From: Haloprofundus salilacus
GTDB lineage: Archaea > Halobacteriota > Halobacteria > Halobacteriales > Haloferacaceae
Assembly: GCF_020150815.1 (NCBI RefSeq)
Contig: NZ_CP083723.1
Coordinates: forward strand, 1,364,001 to 1,428,000
Direction of reading: 5' to 3'
Length of the DNA stretch: 64,000 nt
A program made the position numbers and the translations under genes. Shown here piece after piece: positions 26,719 to 35,510 of the stretch; the first letter of the stretch is position 1; each line of letters opens with the position of its first letter. The notes under the pieces were generated by a model, which saw nothing but the letters and a program-made list of their open reading frames with translations, was not told the DNA's origin and made no database searches.

Positions 26719-28167
26719 ATGATAACGTCCCGTCGAATGGCCGCCGTCGACGAGAACGCGGAGGCGCTCGGCGTTCCGCGAAAGCAACTGATGGAGTCGA
26801 GCGGGAACGCCATCGCTCGCGAGGTTCGCTCGCTCGTCGACGACGGCGCGTCGGTGAGCATCGTCGCCGGACGCGGTAACAACGGCGGCGACGCGTTCGT
26901 CGCCGCTCGATTTCTGAAGGAGTACGACGTGACGGTCCACCTGCTCGGCCGTCCGGAGACGATTTCGACCGATATCGCCCGCGAGAACTGGGAGGCGCTT
27001 GGAAACGCCGAGTTCGACGCGAGAGTCGTTCGCGACTCCAAGGCGCTGGAACTCGGCGACCCGGACCTCGTCGTCGACGCGATGCTCGGCACCGGCGTCA
27101 CGGGCGCGCTCCGCGACCCCGAGGCGTCGGCCGCGAAAGCAATAAACGACGCCGACGCGACGGTGCTCGCCGTCGACGTTCCCTCCGGTGTCGACGCCGA
27201 TACCGGCGACTCCGCGGGCGTCGCCGTCGACACCGACCACGTCGTAACGTTTCACGACGACAAACCCGGACTCGGCGGTCTCGACGCGACGGTCACCGTC
27301 GCTGATATCGGCATCCCGGCGGCTGCAGAGCGGTTCGTCGGTCCCGGCGACTTGAACGTCCTCGTCCGGGACCCGGAGAGCCACAAGGGAGACAACGGCG
27401 ACGTACTCGTCATCGGCGGCGGGCCGTTCTCCGGCGCGCCCGCGCTGTCTGCGCGAGCGGTGCTCAGGGCGGGCGCCGACCTCGTCAACGTCGTGTGCCC
27501 CGAGAACGTCGCCGACGCGGTCCGCGGCTACAGCGAGAACTTCATCGTCCACGACCTCGACGGCAATCGTCTCCGACCGGCGCACATCGACGAACTGCTC
27601 GGTCGGGCCGAGAGCAAAGACGCCGTCGTGCTAGGACCCGGACTCGGCGGCGCGGACGAGACGCTCGACGCCGTCCGGCAGTTCCTCTCGGGGTTCGACG
27701 GAACCGCCGTCGTCGACGCCGACGCGCTGCAGGTCGTCCCTAAGGTGGACACCGACGCGACGCTCGTCTGCACGCCGCACCAAGGCGAGTTGCAGAAGAT
27801 GGGCGGCGAGACGGCCGACAACTGGGAGGCGCGCGCCGAGTTGGTCGAGGAGTTCGCCGCCGAACTGGGACAGACGCTCCTCGTGAAGGGAGCGCACGAC
27901 GTGATTTCCGACGGCAAGCGGACGCGCGTTAGCCGAACCGGCAACGCAGGGATGACTGTCGGCGGCACGGGCGACGTACTTGCCGGCGTCACAGGCGCGC
28001 TCGCGGCGACGCAAGACCCCTTCGAAGCCGCGAGCGTCGCCGCGTGGGCGAACGGTCGCGCCGGGGACGTCGTCGCCGAAGAGCGCGGCTACGGACTCGT
28101 CGCGACGGACCTCGCCGACCAGTTACCGAAAGCGATGAACCGCGGCGGCGAGGTTGAAGGAGTATGA
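26719..28167 (+). CDS. nnr: Bifunctional NAD(P)H-hydrate epimerase / ADP-dependent dehydratase
   Basis: The 482-residue protein begins MITSRRMAAVDENAEALG. The N-terminal YjeF/NNRE epimerase part has GRGNNGGDAFVAAR and DAMLGTGV. The C-terminal carbohydrate-kinase-like part, from KGDNGDVLVIGGG, contains GPGLGG, TPHQGELQKM and TGNAGMTVGGTGDVLAG. Together they repair hydrated NAD(P)H. It overlaps moaC by 4 nt (ATGA), so they are translationally coupled. Confidence 0.93.
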   Translation: MITSRRMAAVDENAEALGVPRKQLMESSGNAIAREVRSLVDDGASVSIVAGRGNNGGDAFVAARFLKEYDVTVHLLGRPETISTDIARENWEALGNAEFDARVVRDSKALELGDPDLVVDAMLGTGVTGALRDPEASAAKAINDADATVLAVDVPSGVDADTGDSAGVAVDTDHVVTFHDDKPGLGGLDATVTVADIGIPAAAERFVGPGDLNVLVRDPESHKGDNGDVLVIGGGPFSGAPALSARAVLRAGADLVNVVCPENVADAVRGYSENFIVHDLDGNRLRPAHIDELLGRAESKDAVVLGPGLGGADETLDAVRQFLSGFDGTAVVDADALQVVPKVDTDATLVCTPHQGELQKMGGETADNWEARAELVEEFAAELGQTLLVKGAHDVISDGKRTRVSRTGNAGMTVGGTGDVLAGVTGALAATQDPFEAASVAAWANGRAGDVVAEERGYGLVATDLADQLPKAMNRGGEVEGV

Positions 28168-28823
28168 CCGAAGAACGACGACCAACTGGACCCGCCGACC
28201 ACACCGGACCGGTCGACACTGACGACTCCGGCGACCCCGCAGACCACACCAACCCTGACGACGCCGAATCGGACGCCAAGAGCGGCGCCGACAGCGACTC
28301 TCACGCTGAGAGCAACACCGGCACTGATTCCGACGTTGAAGGCGGTCGCTCGCAGTTGACTCACACCGACGAAAGAGGTAACGTCCAGATGGTCGACGTC
28401 GGCGCGAAACCGGATACGGCCCGGCGCGCGGAGGCGCGAGGCGAGATACGGTTGAGCGAATCCACTCTCGACGCCATTCGGGTCGACGAAATCGAGAAGG
28501 GAGACGTGCTGGCGACGGCCCGCGTCGGCGCAGTTCAGGCGGTCAAACACACGTGGGAAACGATTCCGATGTGTCACCAGATCCCCATCACGAACGTCGA
28601 CACCGAGTTCGACGTGCGAGACGACCGAGTAGTGCTCTCCGTCGCCGTCGAAACTACCGGGAAGACCGGTTGCGAGATGGAGGCGCTCGAAGGCGTCACC
28701 ACCGGACTGAACGTCGTTTGGGATATGGTGAAAGCCGCCGAGAAGGACGACGACGGCCAGTATCCCGGAACCTCGATTCAGGAAGTATCCGTCGTCTCGA
28801 AGGAGAAGCGGACGCTGGAGTAG
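28164..28823 (+). CDS. moaC: Cyclic pyranopterin monophosphate synthase MoaC with acidic N-terminal extension
   Basis: The 219-residue protein has MoaC from about residue 63: QLTHTDERGNVQMVDVG, MCHQIPITNVD, and the C-terminal EALEGVTTGLNVVWDMVKAAEKD. It converts the MoaA product to cyclic pyranopterin monophosphate for molybdopterin. The first about 60 residues are Asp/Ser/Thr/Glu-rich and absent from typical MoaC. It follows nnr in an ATGA overlap. Confidence 0.92.
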   Translation: MTEERRPTGPADHTGPVDTDDSGDPADHTNPDDAESDAKSGADSDSHAESNTGTDSDVEGGRSQLTHTDERGNVQMVDVGAKPDTARRAEARGEIRLSESTLDAIRVDEIEKGDVLATARVGAVQAVKHTWETIPMCHQIPITNVDTEFDVRDDRVVLSVAVETTGKTGCEMEALEGVTTGLNVVWDMVKAAEKDDDGQYPGTSIQEVSVVSKEKRTLE

Positions 28824-29008
28824 GTCGAAGGAACGAGGGCGAACAGACGGCGTACCGTACTTCCGACCGCTCCGCGACCGGGGCGCCGTACTCCCGCCTC
28901 GCCCGAATCGCGGCGCTGCTCAGCGCACGGACCGCAGTGGTCCCGTTCTCGGATTTAAACGCTCGGAGGAGGCATCGGTCGGCAGAGCGCTTCCTGTCGA
29001 AGGTGCGA

Positions 29009-30328
29009 CTACGCCGGGTGCTCGTGCCCGCGACGCTCTTCGGCGATGTCGTACTCTCTGGCTCTCTCTCTGATTTCGTCGGCGTCGGCGCGGACGTGTT
29101 CGCCGTCCTCGTACAGAATCTCGCCGTCGACCATCGTGAACTGCACGTCGTCGCCGTGCGCTGAGAAGACGAGATGGGAGAGCACGTCGTGCAGTGGCGT
29201 CGCGCGTGTGAGGTCCGTCGTGAGGCCGACGACGTCGGCTTTCCAGCCTGCTTCGAGTTTTCCAACCCGCTCGAATCCGGCGGCCTTCGCGCCGTTTCGG
29301 GTCGCCATCTCGAAGATGACTCCTGCAGGGGTCGTCGTCGGGTCGAGCGTCTGCACCTTCTGGAGGAGACTCGCCTGCCGCATCTCGGTGAATGCGTCGA
29401 GCGTGTTGTTGCAGGGCGGACCGTCGTTGCCGAGCGCGACGTTGATCCCCCGGTCGAGGTAGTCGACGATAGGGGCGATACCCGAGGCGAGTTTCATGTT
29501 CGACGACGGGCAGTAGGTGACGTGCGTGCCGGTGTCGGCGAGGACCTCGCGTTCGGATTCGTCGGTGTGGACGCAGTGCGCGAGAATGACATCCTCGCCG
29601 GTCAGTCCGACCTCGTCGAGCCAGTGGATGTTGCGCATCCCGGTCTCGCGTTCGACGGTGGCGATTTCGTCGCGGTTCTCGCTGGCGTGGGTGTGGATTC
29701 TGACGCCGTCGTAGCGGTCGGCGAGTTCGCGCGCGCCGCGAAGACATTCCTCGGTGCAACTGACGGCGAAGCGCGGCGTCACCGCGTAGCGGATGCGGTT
29801 GCCGAACGAGCCGTGATATCTCTGGATGAGTTCCTCCGTCTCGTCGAGGGCGGCCTGCGTATCTTCGACAAGTCCCAGCGGCGAGTCTTTGTCCATGAGC
29901 ACTTTGCCGATTCGCCCACGGATGCCGACCTCGCCGGCGGCCTCGAACGCCTCCTCGGCGTGGCGGACCGAGAGGTGGTCGATGGCGGTCGTCGTTCCCG
30001 ACTCGACGAGTTCGAGGTAGCCGAGTTCCGCAGCGGTGCGCATCCCGTCGGCGTCGAGGTTCGCCTCCATCGGGAGCACGTGGTCGAACAGCCAGTCGAG
30101 GAGGGAGGTGTCGTCTGCGATGCCACGGCCGAGCGACTGCACCGAGTGGATGTGGCCTCCGACGAGACCTGGCAGCAGCACGTCGTACGACCGCCGTTCG
30201 CGGTCCGGATAGCGGTCGAGGAGCTCCGAACGCTCGCCGACGGCCGTGATGCGGTCGCCGTCGACGACGACGGCTCCGTTCTCGATGACGGTCTCCGCGT
30301 CGACGACGACGGTTCCAGAGAGTAGCAT
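29009..30328 (-). CDS. Amidohydrolase-family deaminase (MtaD/SAH-deaminase-like)
   Basis: The start is the ATG in MLLSGTVVVDAE at 30328; the longer frame does not match the family. The HxH metal motif is in GGHIHSVQS, later His ligands are in THASEN and LAHCVHTD, and the Asp motif is GNDGPPCNN. The family deaminates adenosine derivatives such as methylthioadenosine or S-adenosylhomocysteine, or acts on guanine or triazines. I favour a nucleoside-type deaminase. It is downstream of hflX on the same strand. Confidence 0.83.
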   Translation of the reverse strand: MLLSGTVVVDAETVIENGAVVVDGDRITAVGERSELLDRYPDRERRSYDVLLPGLVGGHIHSVQSLGRGIADDTSLLDWLFDHVLPMEANLDADGMRTAAELGYLELVESGTTTAIDHLSVRHAEEAFEAAGEVGIRGRIGKVLMDKDSPLGLVEDTQAALDETEELIQRYHGSFGNRIRYAVTPRFAVSCTEECLRGARELADRYDGVRIHTHASENRDEIATVERETGMRNIHWLDEVGLTGEDVILAHCVHTDESEREVLADTGTHVTYCPSSNMKLASGIAPIVDYLDRGINVALGNDGPPCNNTLDAFTEMRQASLLQKVQTLDPTTTPAGVIFEMATRNGAKAAGFERVGKLEAGWKADVVGLTTDLTRATPLHDVLSHLVFSAHGDDVQFTMVDGEILYEDGEHVRADADEIRERAREYDIAEERRGHEHPA

Positions 30329-30432
30329 TGTCCCCGACAATCGAGGGGAAGCCGCGACAATAAAGCTCCGTTTCAGCGGTGCGAACGACAGAGACGAAAA
30401 AGCGGTCAAATGAGTCGACTACGTCGAGTCGC

Positions 30433-31719
30433 TTACGTCGACTCTACGGCCGTCAAGTCGGCGGCCTTCGCCCGCGCCTGCTCGACGATTGCGGGGCGCG
30501 CCTCGAACTCGACGAGCACGTGCTCGTCGTCGTACTCTTCGGTCTCGACGTGACCGTGGTCGTGAATCCACGAGACGACGCTCATCGTCTCGTCGACGAG
30601 GGGCATCATCAGCCGCTCGTGCTCCCACGGGGGGAGTTCGGCTTCGACGCGCGCTTTGAGTTCCTCGACATTCTCGCCCGTCTTCCCCGACACGGCGACG
30701 GGGCTCGGCGCGAGCGCGGTCAGCGCCGCCTTCTTCTCTTCGAGTTCGTCGTTGTCGACTCGGTCGATTTTGTTTAGGACGGTCACGATGGGTGCTTCAT
30801 TGCGTTCGTACAGGGTGTCGTGGCTCGTCACGAGTTTTTCGCGCATCTCCTCGACGGGTTCGGAGGCGTCGACGACCAACAGTACGAGGTCGGCGCGGTA
30901 CACCGAATCGAGCGTCGACTTGAACGACTCGACCAGCCAGTGCGGGAGGTTCGAGATGAAGCCGACGGTGTCGGTCAGGAGGACATTTCGCTTGCCCGTC
31001 TCTGCCCGGCGTGTCGTCGTTCCGAGCGTCGTGAACAGACGGTCCTCGGACTCGGCTGTCGCGTCCAAGTCCGGGTGTAAATCTTCGTTCTCGTCGACGT
31101 CGAGTTCGGCGGCCAGACGCCGGAGTAGCGTCGACTTCCCGGCGTTCGTGTACCCCGCGAGCGCGACGAGATCGAACCCGGACTCGCGGCGTTGCTCGCG
31201 ACGCGTCTCCTCTTTGTCGGCGATGGCGTCGAGTTCGCGCTTGATGTTCGCGATTTGGGCCTTGATGTCCCGTTCGCGACTCTCGTCGTACTCGCCGAGA
31301 CCCATGAACCCGGGTCGCTCGTCGCGCTTCGCGAGACTCGCCTTCGCCTCCGCGCGCGGGAGTTCGTACCTGAGTTCGGCGAGTTCGACCTGCAACTGTG
31401 CTTTTCGAGTCTGGGCGCGCTGGCCGAAGATGTCGAGGATGAGCGTGAACCGGTCGACGACTTCGACACCTTCGGGCAGTTTCTGGCCGATGTTGTACGT
31501 CTGGTACGGTCCCAACCGGTTGTCGATAATGACCGTCTCCGCGTCGCTACGGCGGACTAACGCGGCGAGTTCGTCAACCTTCCCTTCGCCGAACTCGTAG
31601 GCGGGGTCCTCCTCGCGGCTCTGTGTGAGTTCACCGACCACTCTGTACCCGGCCGCGCGCGCCAGTTCCGTTATCTCGCTGAGGTCCGCACTCCCGGAGT
31701 CGACGCGCTTTGCGACCAC
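30433..31719 (-). CDS. hflX: GTPase HflX
   Basis: HflX N-terminal domain features are clear: YEFGEGKVDELAALV, the LGPYQTYNIGQKL region, a coiled linker, then a G domain with Walker A ALAGYTNAGKSTL, DTVGFISNLPHWLV and NKIDR. The GTG at 31719 begins VVAKRVDSGSADL, where the family usually begins; a further ATG at 31863 would add Arg-rich sequence and was not used. HflX binds ribosomes and GTP and can rescue or split stalled ribosomes in the cytoplasm. Confidence 0.85.
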   Translation of the reverse strand: MVAKRVDSGSADLSEITELARAAGYRVVGELTQSREEDPAYEFGEGKVDELAALVRRSDAETVIIDNRLGPYQTYNIGQKLPEGVEVVDRFTLILDIFGQRAQTRKAQLQVELAELRYELPRAEAKASLAKRDERPGFMGLGEYDESRERDIKAQIANIKRELDAIADKEETRREQRRESGFDLVALAGYTNAGKSTLLRRLAAELDVDENEDLHPDLDATAESEDRLFTTLGTTTRRAETGKRNVLLTDTVGFISNLPHWLVESFKSTLDSVYRADLVLLVVDASEPVEEMREKLVTSHDTLYERNEAPIVTVLNKIDRVDNDELEEKKAALTALAPSPVAVSGKTGENVEELKARVEAELPPWEHERLMMPLVDETMSVVSWIHDHGHVETEEYDDEHVLVEFEARPAIVEQARAKAADLTAVEST

Positions 31720-31876
31720 GGCGGTCCCGTCTTCAGGGATGGGTGCTCTCCACCTCGGTTCGCATGTTCGAGTGTATGTCGTGCGTACTTTTGAACTTTC
31801 CTGGGTCGGGGGGTCGGTTATCGTCCTCGGAACGGAGTTGCGCTCACTTCGTCGAGCCGACACATATCCACAAAGG

Positions 31877-31883
31877 TAATAAG
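31877..31883 (+). promoter_or_regulatory. TATA-like box of the FUN14 gene
   Basis: A taataag element is centred about 26 nt before the ATG at 31906. An almost identical string, taataagttag, also lies before the decayed kinase gene near 60050. Confidence 0.5.
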
Positions 31884-31905
31884 TTAGTTGTGAGGACAGT
31901 CATCC

Positions 31906-32223
31906 ATGTTAGAACTGGACGTGCAACAACTCGCGGTGGAAGCCGGAACTGGCACTATCATCGGAGCCATCGTCGGTTTCGCGGCGAAGAAAGTCGCGAA
32001 GATCATCGCTGTCCTCGTCGGTCTCGAACTCGCGCTGTTCAAATTTCTCGAATCACGCGGGATTCTCACGGTCGATTGGGATCGACTCACCGCCGGCCTG
32101 CTGAAGACCGGGGAGAGTGCCACGACGGGTGCGCCGCCGGACTGGGTAATGACGATTCTGTCGACGCTCTCCATCTCCGCCGGATTCACCGGCGGGTTCC
32201 TCGTCGGCTTCAAGAAGGGGTAG
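31906..32223 (+). CDS. FUN14 family membrane protein
   Basis: The 105-residue protein has two hydrophobic segments. The first (GTGTIIGAIVGFAAKKVAKIIA) has the Gly-rich start followed by KK..K typical of FUN14-family membrane proteins, and the last is TLSISAGFTGGFLVGFKKG. Archaeal FUN14 proteins have unknown function; eukaryotic FUNDC1 is a mitophagy receptor. The gene is divergent from hflX and convergent with a membrane protein gene. Confidence 0.83.
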   Translation: MLELDVQQLAVEAGTGTIIGAIVGFAAKKVAKIIAVLVGLELALFKFLESRGILTVDWDRLTAGLLKTGESATTGAPPDWVMTILSTLSISAGFTGGFLVGFKKG

Positions 32224-32300
32224 TCGTTCGCCTTCTTTTCACTTTCAGCCGGTAGCCCGTTTCACGGCACTTTCCCGCGCGTTAACCAGCCTTTCAGGAC

Positions 32301-33293
32301 TCAGTCGATCGCTTCTTCTTTGGGCACGAACGGACCGACCGACGTACTCTGGCGAGCGATAGTCGCGAACCGAGTCACGTACGACAGAAGGACGGCGAGC
32401 GGGGCGAGCGACGCCGAGAACGCGAACGTGACGAGCAGTAGCAGTCGGTTCCCTGAGACGATCGTGCCGCTGGCGCGGGCGTACACCAGTAGTGCGATGC
32501 CGAGGACGACTAGCGCCGGAAATCCGAGATATAGCACTTGCCGCGACACGCGAGACAGTTCCTGCTGGATGTACAGCGTCTTCAGGTACTGTCGCATGAC
32601 ACTGATGCTCTTGAACAGTTCGACGAGGTCACTCAGCGCTTTGTTCGCCTCCTCCGGGAGCATCTCTCGGTGTTTCCGCTGGATGTCGTGACCAGCCGCG
32701 ATGGTCTCCGAGAAGTCGTGGAACAATACCGTCGAGAGCACGGCGTACGTATCCGGGTCGTCGCCGAGTTCGTCGACGATGTGGTCGACGAGCGGCCGAA
32801 CGCGTTCGACGTATCGCTCCACGTCTTTGACCGTCGCCTCGTCCGTTTCCGCCGACATAGCGTCGGTAAGGGCCTCGCTTCGGTTTCGGACTGCCTTGGC
32901 GACAATTCGGAGAAACGCTCCGGGATCGGTCGGCAGTTCGGTGACGCCCGTCCGGTCCGCGATATCCTCACGGAACTCTATGGACTCGTTCATGCGATCG
33001 AGGAGGTCGCCGGGCTCCCCGAACACCCTAGAGAGGATGAGTTGGTTGATGGTGATGACGACCGTGACCATCGTGAACAGTCCCGAGACGACGGCTCGAA
33101 GCAGCGCGCTGACAGGGCTACTTTTGCTGACCCCGATGATACCGGCGAGACCGAGTCCGTAGATGAGACCGAACGCGAGGAGCCACAGCGCGAAAGCAAT
33201 CGCCGTCCGATTCGCGTCCAAGAACAGATACCGAATCACTCGGTTGCTGATCGGCGTATCGCCAGCTCCCGACCTTTCATCTGCAAAGCTCAT
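32301..33293 (-). CDS. Haloarchaeal membrane protein, function unknown
   Basis: The ATG at 33293 begins MSFADERSGAG. The protein of 330 residues has two transmembrane helices near the N-terminus (AIAFALWLLAFGLIYGLG and GLFTMVTVVITINQLIL), a long soluble helical middle with RNRSEAL and DHIVDELGDD, and two helices near the C-terminus. This hairpin-linker-hairpin topology resembles bestrophin-like or septum-type membrane proteins, but I recognise no domain. It converges with the FUN14 gene. Confidence 0.75.
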   Translation of the reverse strand: MSFADERSGAGDTPISNRVIRYLFLDANRTAIAFALWLLAFGLIYGLGLAGIIGVSKSSPVSALLRAVVSGLFTMVTVVITINQLILSRVFGEPGDLLDRMNESIEFREDIADRTGVTELPTDPGAFLRIVAKAVRNRSEALTDAMSAETDEATVKDVERYVERVRPLVDHIVDELGDDPDTYAVLSTVLFHDFSETIAAGHDIQRKHREMLPEEANKALSDLVELFKSISVMRQYLKTLYIQQELSRVSRQVLYLGFPALVVLGIALLVYARASGTIVSGNRLLLLVTFAFSASLAPLAVLLSYVTRFATIARQSTSVGPFVPKEEAID

Positions 33294-33364
33294 ACCGGGA
33301 GTACTACGAAGTAGACGAAACAAGTTGGGGTGAAATCAGACGGCTGAAGGGAGATTCGACGCTC

Positions 33365-34090
33365 CTATCTCGTCTTCAGGTCGTCTTTGTCTTTGATTAT
33401 CCGCGTCTCGGCTTCGCCGCTGGTGTGTTCGTTGACGAGGTCGTAGAAATCGTTCTGCATCCCGGCAGGGAACGTCATCACGCCGACCCACGACCCGTCG
33501 TTCTGCCACTCCTCGCGCTCTAAGTCGCCGAACTGCCGGACGCGCGCCTGTGCGCTCCCGGCGTACTGTGCGGGAATGTTGACCGCGATAGTCACCTCGG
33601 CAAAGCGAATCGGAATCACTGGTCGAAGCGCTTCGAGCGCGTCGTCGACCTGCGTCTCGACGGGTTCCATCGGGTCGACGCGGAATCCGGCCTCTTCGAG
33701 CGCGCGCTCGATGCGTTCGGGCGGGTGCGGCGCGTCGTCCATCTGCGGGTTGACCGCGTTGCGCGCGATGCGGTTGATGAGTTGGCGTCGCTTCTGCTCC
33801 TGCATCTCGCGGCGTTGTTCGGCGGTAATCTGAATCTCGCCGCGTTCGACGACCTCGGGAATTATCTCCATCGGGTCGGTTGTCCCGAAGACCTTCTCGA
33901 GGTCCTCCTCGGCGGGTCTATCGCCGCGAGAGGCGTCCTCGAAGACGTCCTCAGCGGCGATGACCTCCTCCAGTTCGCCGTCGAACTCGCCGCGTTTCAT
34001 CGCGAGTGCGGCGTCGGGGTCGATGAGTACCTCGAAGCGCGCACCGTGGGATTCGAGTCGGGCCGTCACGGCGTCGTCAAGCGAAATCAT
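33365..34090 (-). CDS. Ribosome maturation protein SBDS
   Basis: The start is the ATG in [14 protein letters not shown]; upstream the frame is not coding-like. The 241-residue protein has the SBDS three-domain order: an FYSH-like N-terminal domain ([31 protein letters not shown]), a middle domain with [29 protein letters not shown], and a C-terminal ferredoxin-like domain with [23 protein letters not shown] promotes release of anti-association factor aIF6 from the 50S subunit. Confidence 0.92.
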   Translation of the reverse strand: MISLDDAVTARLESHGARFEVLIDPDAALAMKRGEFDGELEEVIAAEDVFEDASRGDRPAEEDLEKVFGTTDPMEIIPEVVERGEIQITAEQRREMQEQKRRQLINRIARNAVNPQMDDAPHPPERIERALEEAGFRVDPMEPVETQVDDALEALRPVIPIRFAEVTIAVNIPAQYAGSAQARVRQFGDLEREEWQNDGSWVGVMTFPAGMQNDFYDLVNEHTSGEAETRIIKDKDDLKTR

Positions 34091-34277
34091 ACCACGGGAT
34101 ACTCCCTCCGGGGTTAAAAGGACTCCCCGACAATTGGTTTCAATAGCGGTGTTCTGGAAAACGATGAATATCGTGTTTGTACGGATTATGCGACAATTTC
34201 TTACGGAGTAAGTCAAATTCCAGACGATAACAGAAGAATATAAAATATTATTAAGTATCTTGAAATAGTGTCAGTAT
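34091..34277. other. AT-rich start of the accessory islet
   Basis: About 190 bp between SBDS and the first small ORF hold no supported gene. From about 34140 the base composition drops sharply below the genome average and includes A/T runs. A clear TATA element lies at the right end. Confidence 0.6.
34237..34248 (+). promoter_or_regulatory. TATA box of the small membrane-protein gene
   Basis: The string ATATAAAATATT is centred about 35 nt before the ATG at 34278. Compared with other promoters here it is slightly further from the start, so a leader of about 10 nt is predicted. Confidence 0.6.
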
Positions 34278-34698
34278 ATGAATATCAAAGAAATAGAGGG
34301 CATTCATCAGTGGCACACTGTACTGTGGGGCTTTCTTTTGAGGCCTCTGGAAAGGATTGGGTAACCCGTTTAAACAGGTTCTCGTAGAATTGCAATATTA
34401 CCAGTCTCAGGGTCCGTTTACATTCGATGCACTTCAGAGCTATCAAGACGCCAAGTTGCTCCTCATGATAGGGAGTATTATTGGTGCGTTCATGTTCCTT
34501 CGATTCCTTGGTGTATTGGCTTATACAATAGCACATACAGCAGGCTTAGTGATTCTCTCCAATCTTGGGATGCGAGTAGCCTTACTTCTTGTTTCGGGTC
34601 TAATCACGATTTTCGCCTATAATAAACAAAGAATGAATTATAGTGAGAAGTATATTGGAAATCATTCGTATCCTACTGCTTCGATGGGTTTTCGATGA
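34278..34698 (+). pseudogene. Small membrane protein, split by a one-base frameshift (or two overlapping ORFs)
   Basis: The ATG at 34278 opens a 28-residue frame, MNIKEIEGIHQWHTVLWG ending ERIG at the TAA of 34362-34364. The next frame, from the TTG at 34357 to the TGA at 34698, encodes 113 residues beginning GNPFKQVLVELQYYQ. Removing one G from the GGG run at 34359-34361 fuses them to a single 139-residue protein reading LERIGNPFKQ across the junction. The TATA box belongs to the first ORF, which supports one original gene. The second part has two hydrophobic helices, KLLLMIGSIIGAFMFLRFLG and GLVILSNLGMRVALLLVSG. The DNA is AT-rich, unlike its neighbours. No function recognised. Confidence 0.55.
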
Positions 34699-34832
34699 TG
34701 AAAAAAGCACAGGCTGATGGTGGTTATCTAATCATAGTATTAACCGCACTATTACTTTCTACGCTTTTTGTATATAATATCTTCATCTCTGTTCTATGTA
34801 CACTCTTTCAAAGTGGTCCACCCTTGTGTTGA
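34695..34832 (+). CDS. 45-residue single-span membrane protein in the AT-rich islet
   Basis: The ATG at 34695 overlaps the TGA of the preceding ORF as ATGA. The peptide begins MMKKAQADGGYLIIVL, has one long hydrophobic helix (about residues 11-37) and ends FQSGPPLC. The overlap suggests translational coupling with the upstream membrane ORF. It is AT-rich like the rest of the islet. Function is unknown. Confidence 0.5.
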   Translation: MMKKAQADGGYLIIVLTALLLSTLFVYNIFISVLCTLFQSGPPLC

Positions 34833-34903
34833 AACGCCTACTTAAGTATGTCTGACTACATCGATTTCTGAACATCTGGCTTCAAGAACGAGGTACGAAA
34901 CGC

Positions 34904-34908
34904 TATAT
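34904..34908 (+). promoter_or_regulatory. TATA-like box of the nfu gene
   Basis: A tatat core (ctatatctc context) lies about 26 nt before the ATG at 34932, consistent with leaderless transcription. Confidence 0.45.
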
Positions 34909-34931
34909 CTCCCCACCACTTCTCTCTCGGC

Positions 34932-35237
34932 ATGAGCACTGTTGACGCCGAAAAGAGCCTCGAAGATCGCATCGAACTGTTCATGATGCGCAACTTCCCG
35001 CAGATTCAGATGCACGGCGGCAGCGCCGCCATCGAAGCTATCGACGAGGAGACCGGCGAAGTGTGGGTCGCCCTCGGCGGTGCCTGCTCGGGGTGCGGCA
35101 TCTCGCCGATGACCGTCCAAGCGCTGAAGAGTCGGATGGTGTCCGAGTTCGACGAGATCAACGCCGTTCACGCCTCCACGGGAATGGGTGGGTTCGAGAC
35201 GACTCCGGACGACGATTTCTCCGACGTTCCGTTCTGA
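34932..35237 (+). CDS. NifU C-terminal-domain (Nfu) iron-sulfur protein
   Basis: The 101-residue protein contains the Nfu motif ACSGCGISPMTV, with the CxxC pair that binds a [4Fe-4S] cluster between two subunits, and IQMHGGSAAI and VWVALGGAC typical of the domain. It acts as an iron-sulfur carrier or scaffold in the cytoplasm. It stands alone, with its own promoter, immediately right of the AT-rich islet. Confidence 0.9.
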   Translation: MSTVDAEKSLEDRIELFMMRNFPQIQMHGGSAAIEAIDEETGEVWVALGGACSGCGISPMTVQALKSRMVSEFDEINAVHASTGMGGFETTPDDDFSDVPF

Positions 35238-35339
35238 ACGGGAGTGCCGGTAATCTATCAGCACTGTGGCCACAGGGTCACCCAGAACTCGGAAAAGAGA
35301 CGGATAACTATATCCCGTTGTTTCGTTTTCGCGTCCAAG

Positions 35340-35480
35340 ATGAACAAACAGACGTACCACGTCGTCTGTCGCAATTGCCGAACCGAGCATCTTACCGCGA
35401 GCGAGTCCGCGGCGTCGAAATTGTCCGACGAACACGGCAGTCGCTCCGGTCACCGCGTCACGTTCCGTAAAATCGCGTAA
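35340..35480 (+). CDS. Small CxxC protein, haloarchaeal
   Basis: The 46-residue protein starts at the ATG in MNKQTYHVVCRNCRTEHL, with one CRNC pair that resembles half a zinc ribbon. A TATA-like tatat element lies about 30 nt upstream in AACTATATCCC. The frame extends further upstream but that part overlaps the promoter. Function unknown. Confidence 0.65.
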   Translation: MNKQTYHVVCRNCRTEHLTASESAASKLSDEHGSRSGHRVTFRKIA

Positions 35481-35510
35481 CGCTTTCAGTGTCGCTTTCG
35501 AGGGAAGACT

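Noticed and set aside
34285-34536. 83-residue minus-strand ORF in the AT-rich islet with several Cys
   Set aside because: It is antisense to the membrane ORF pair, has no TATA-like element and its composition is that of complementary coding sequence.
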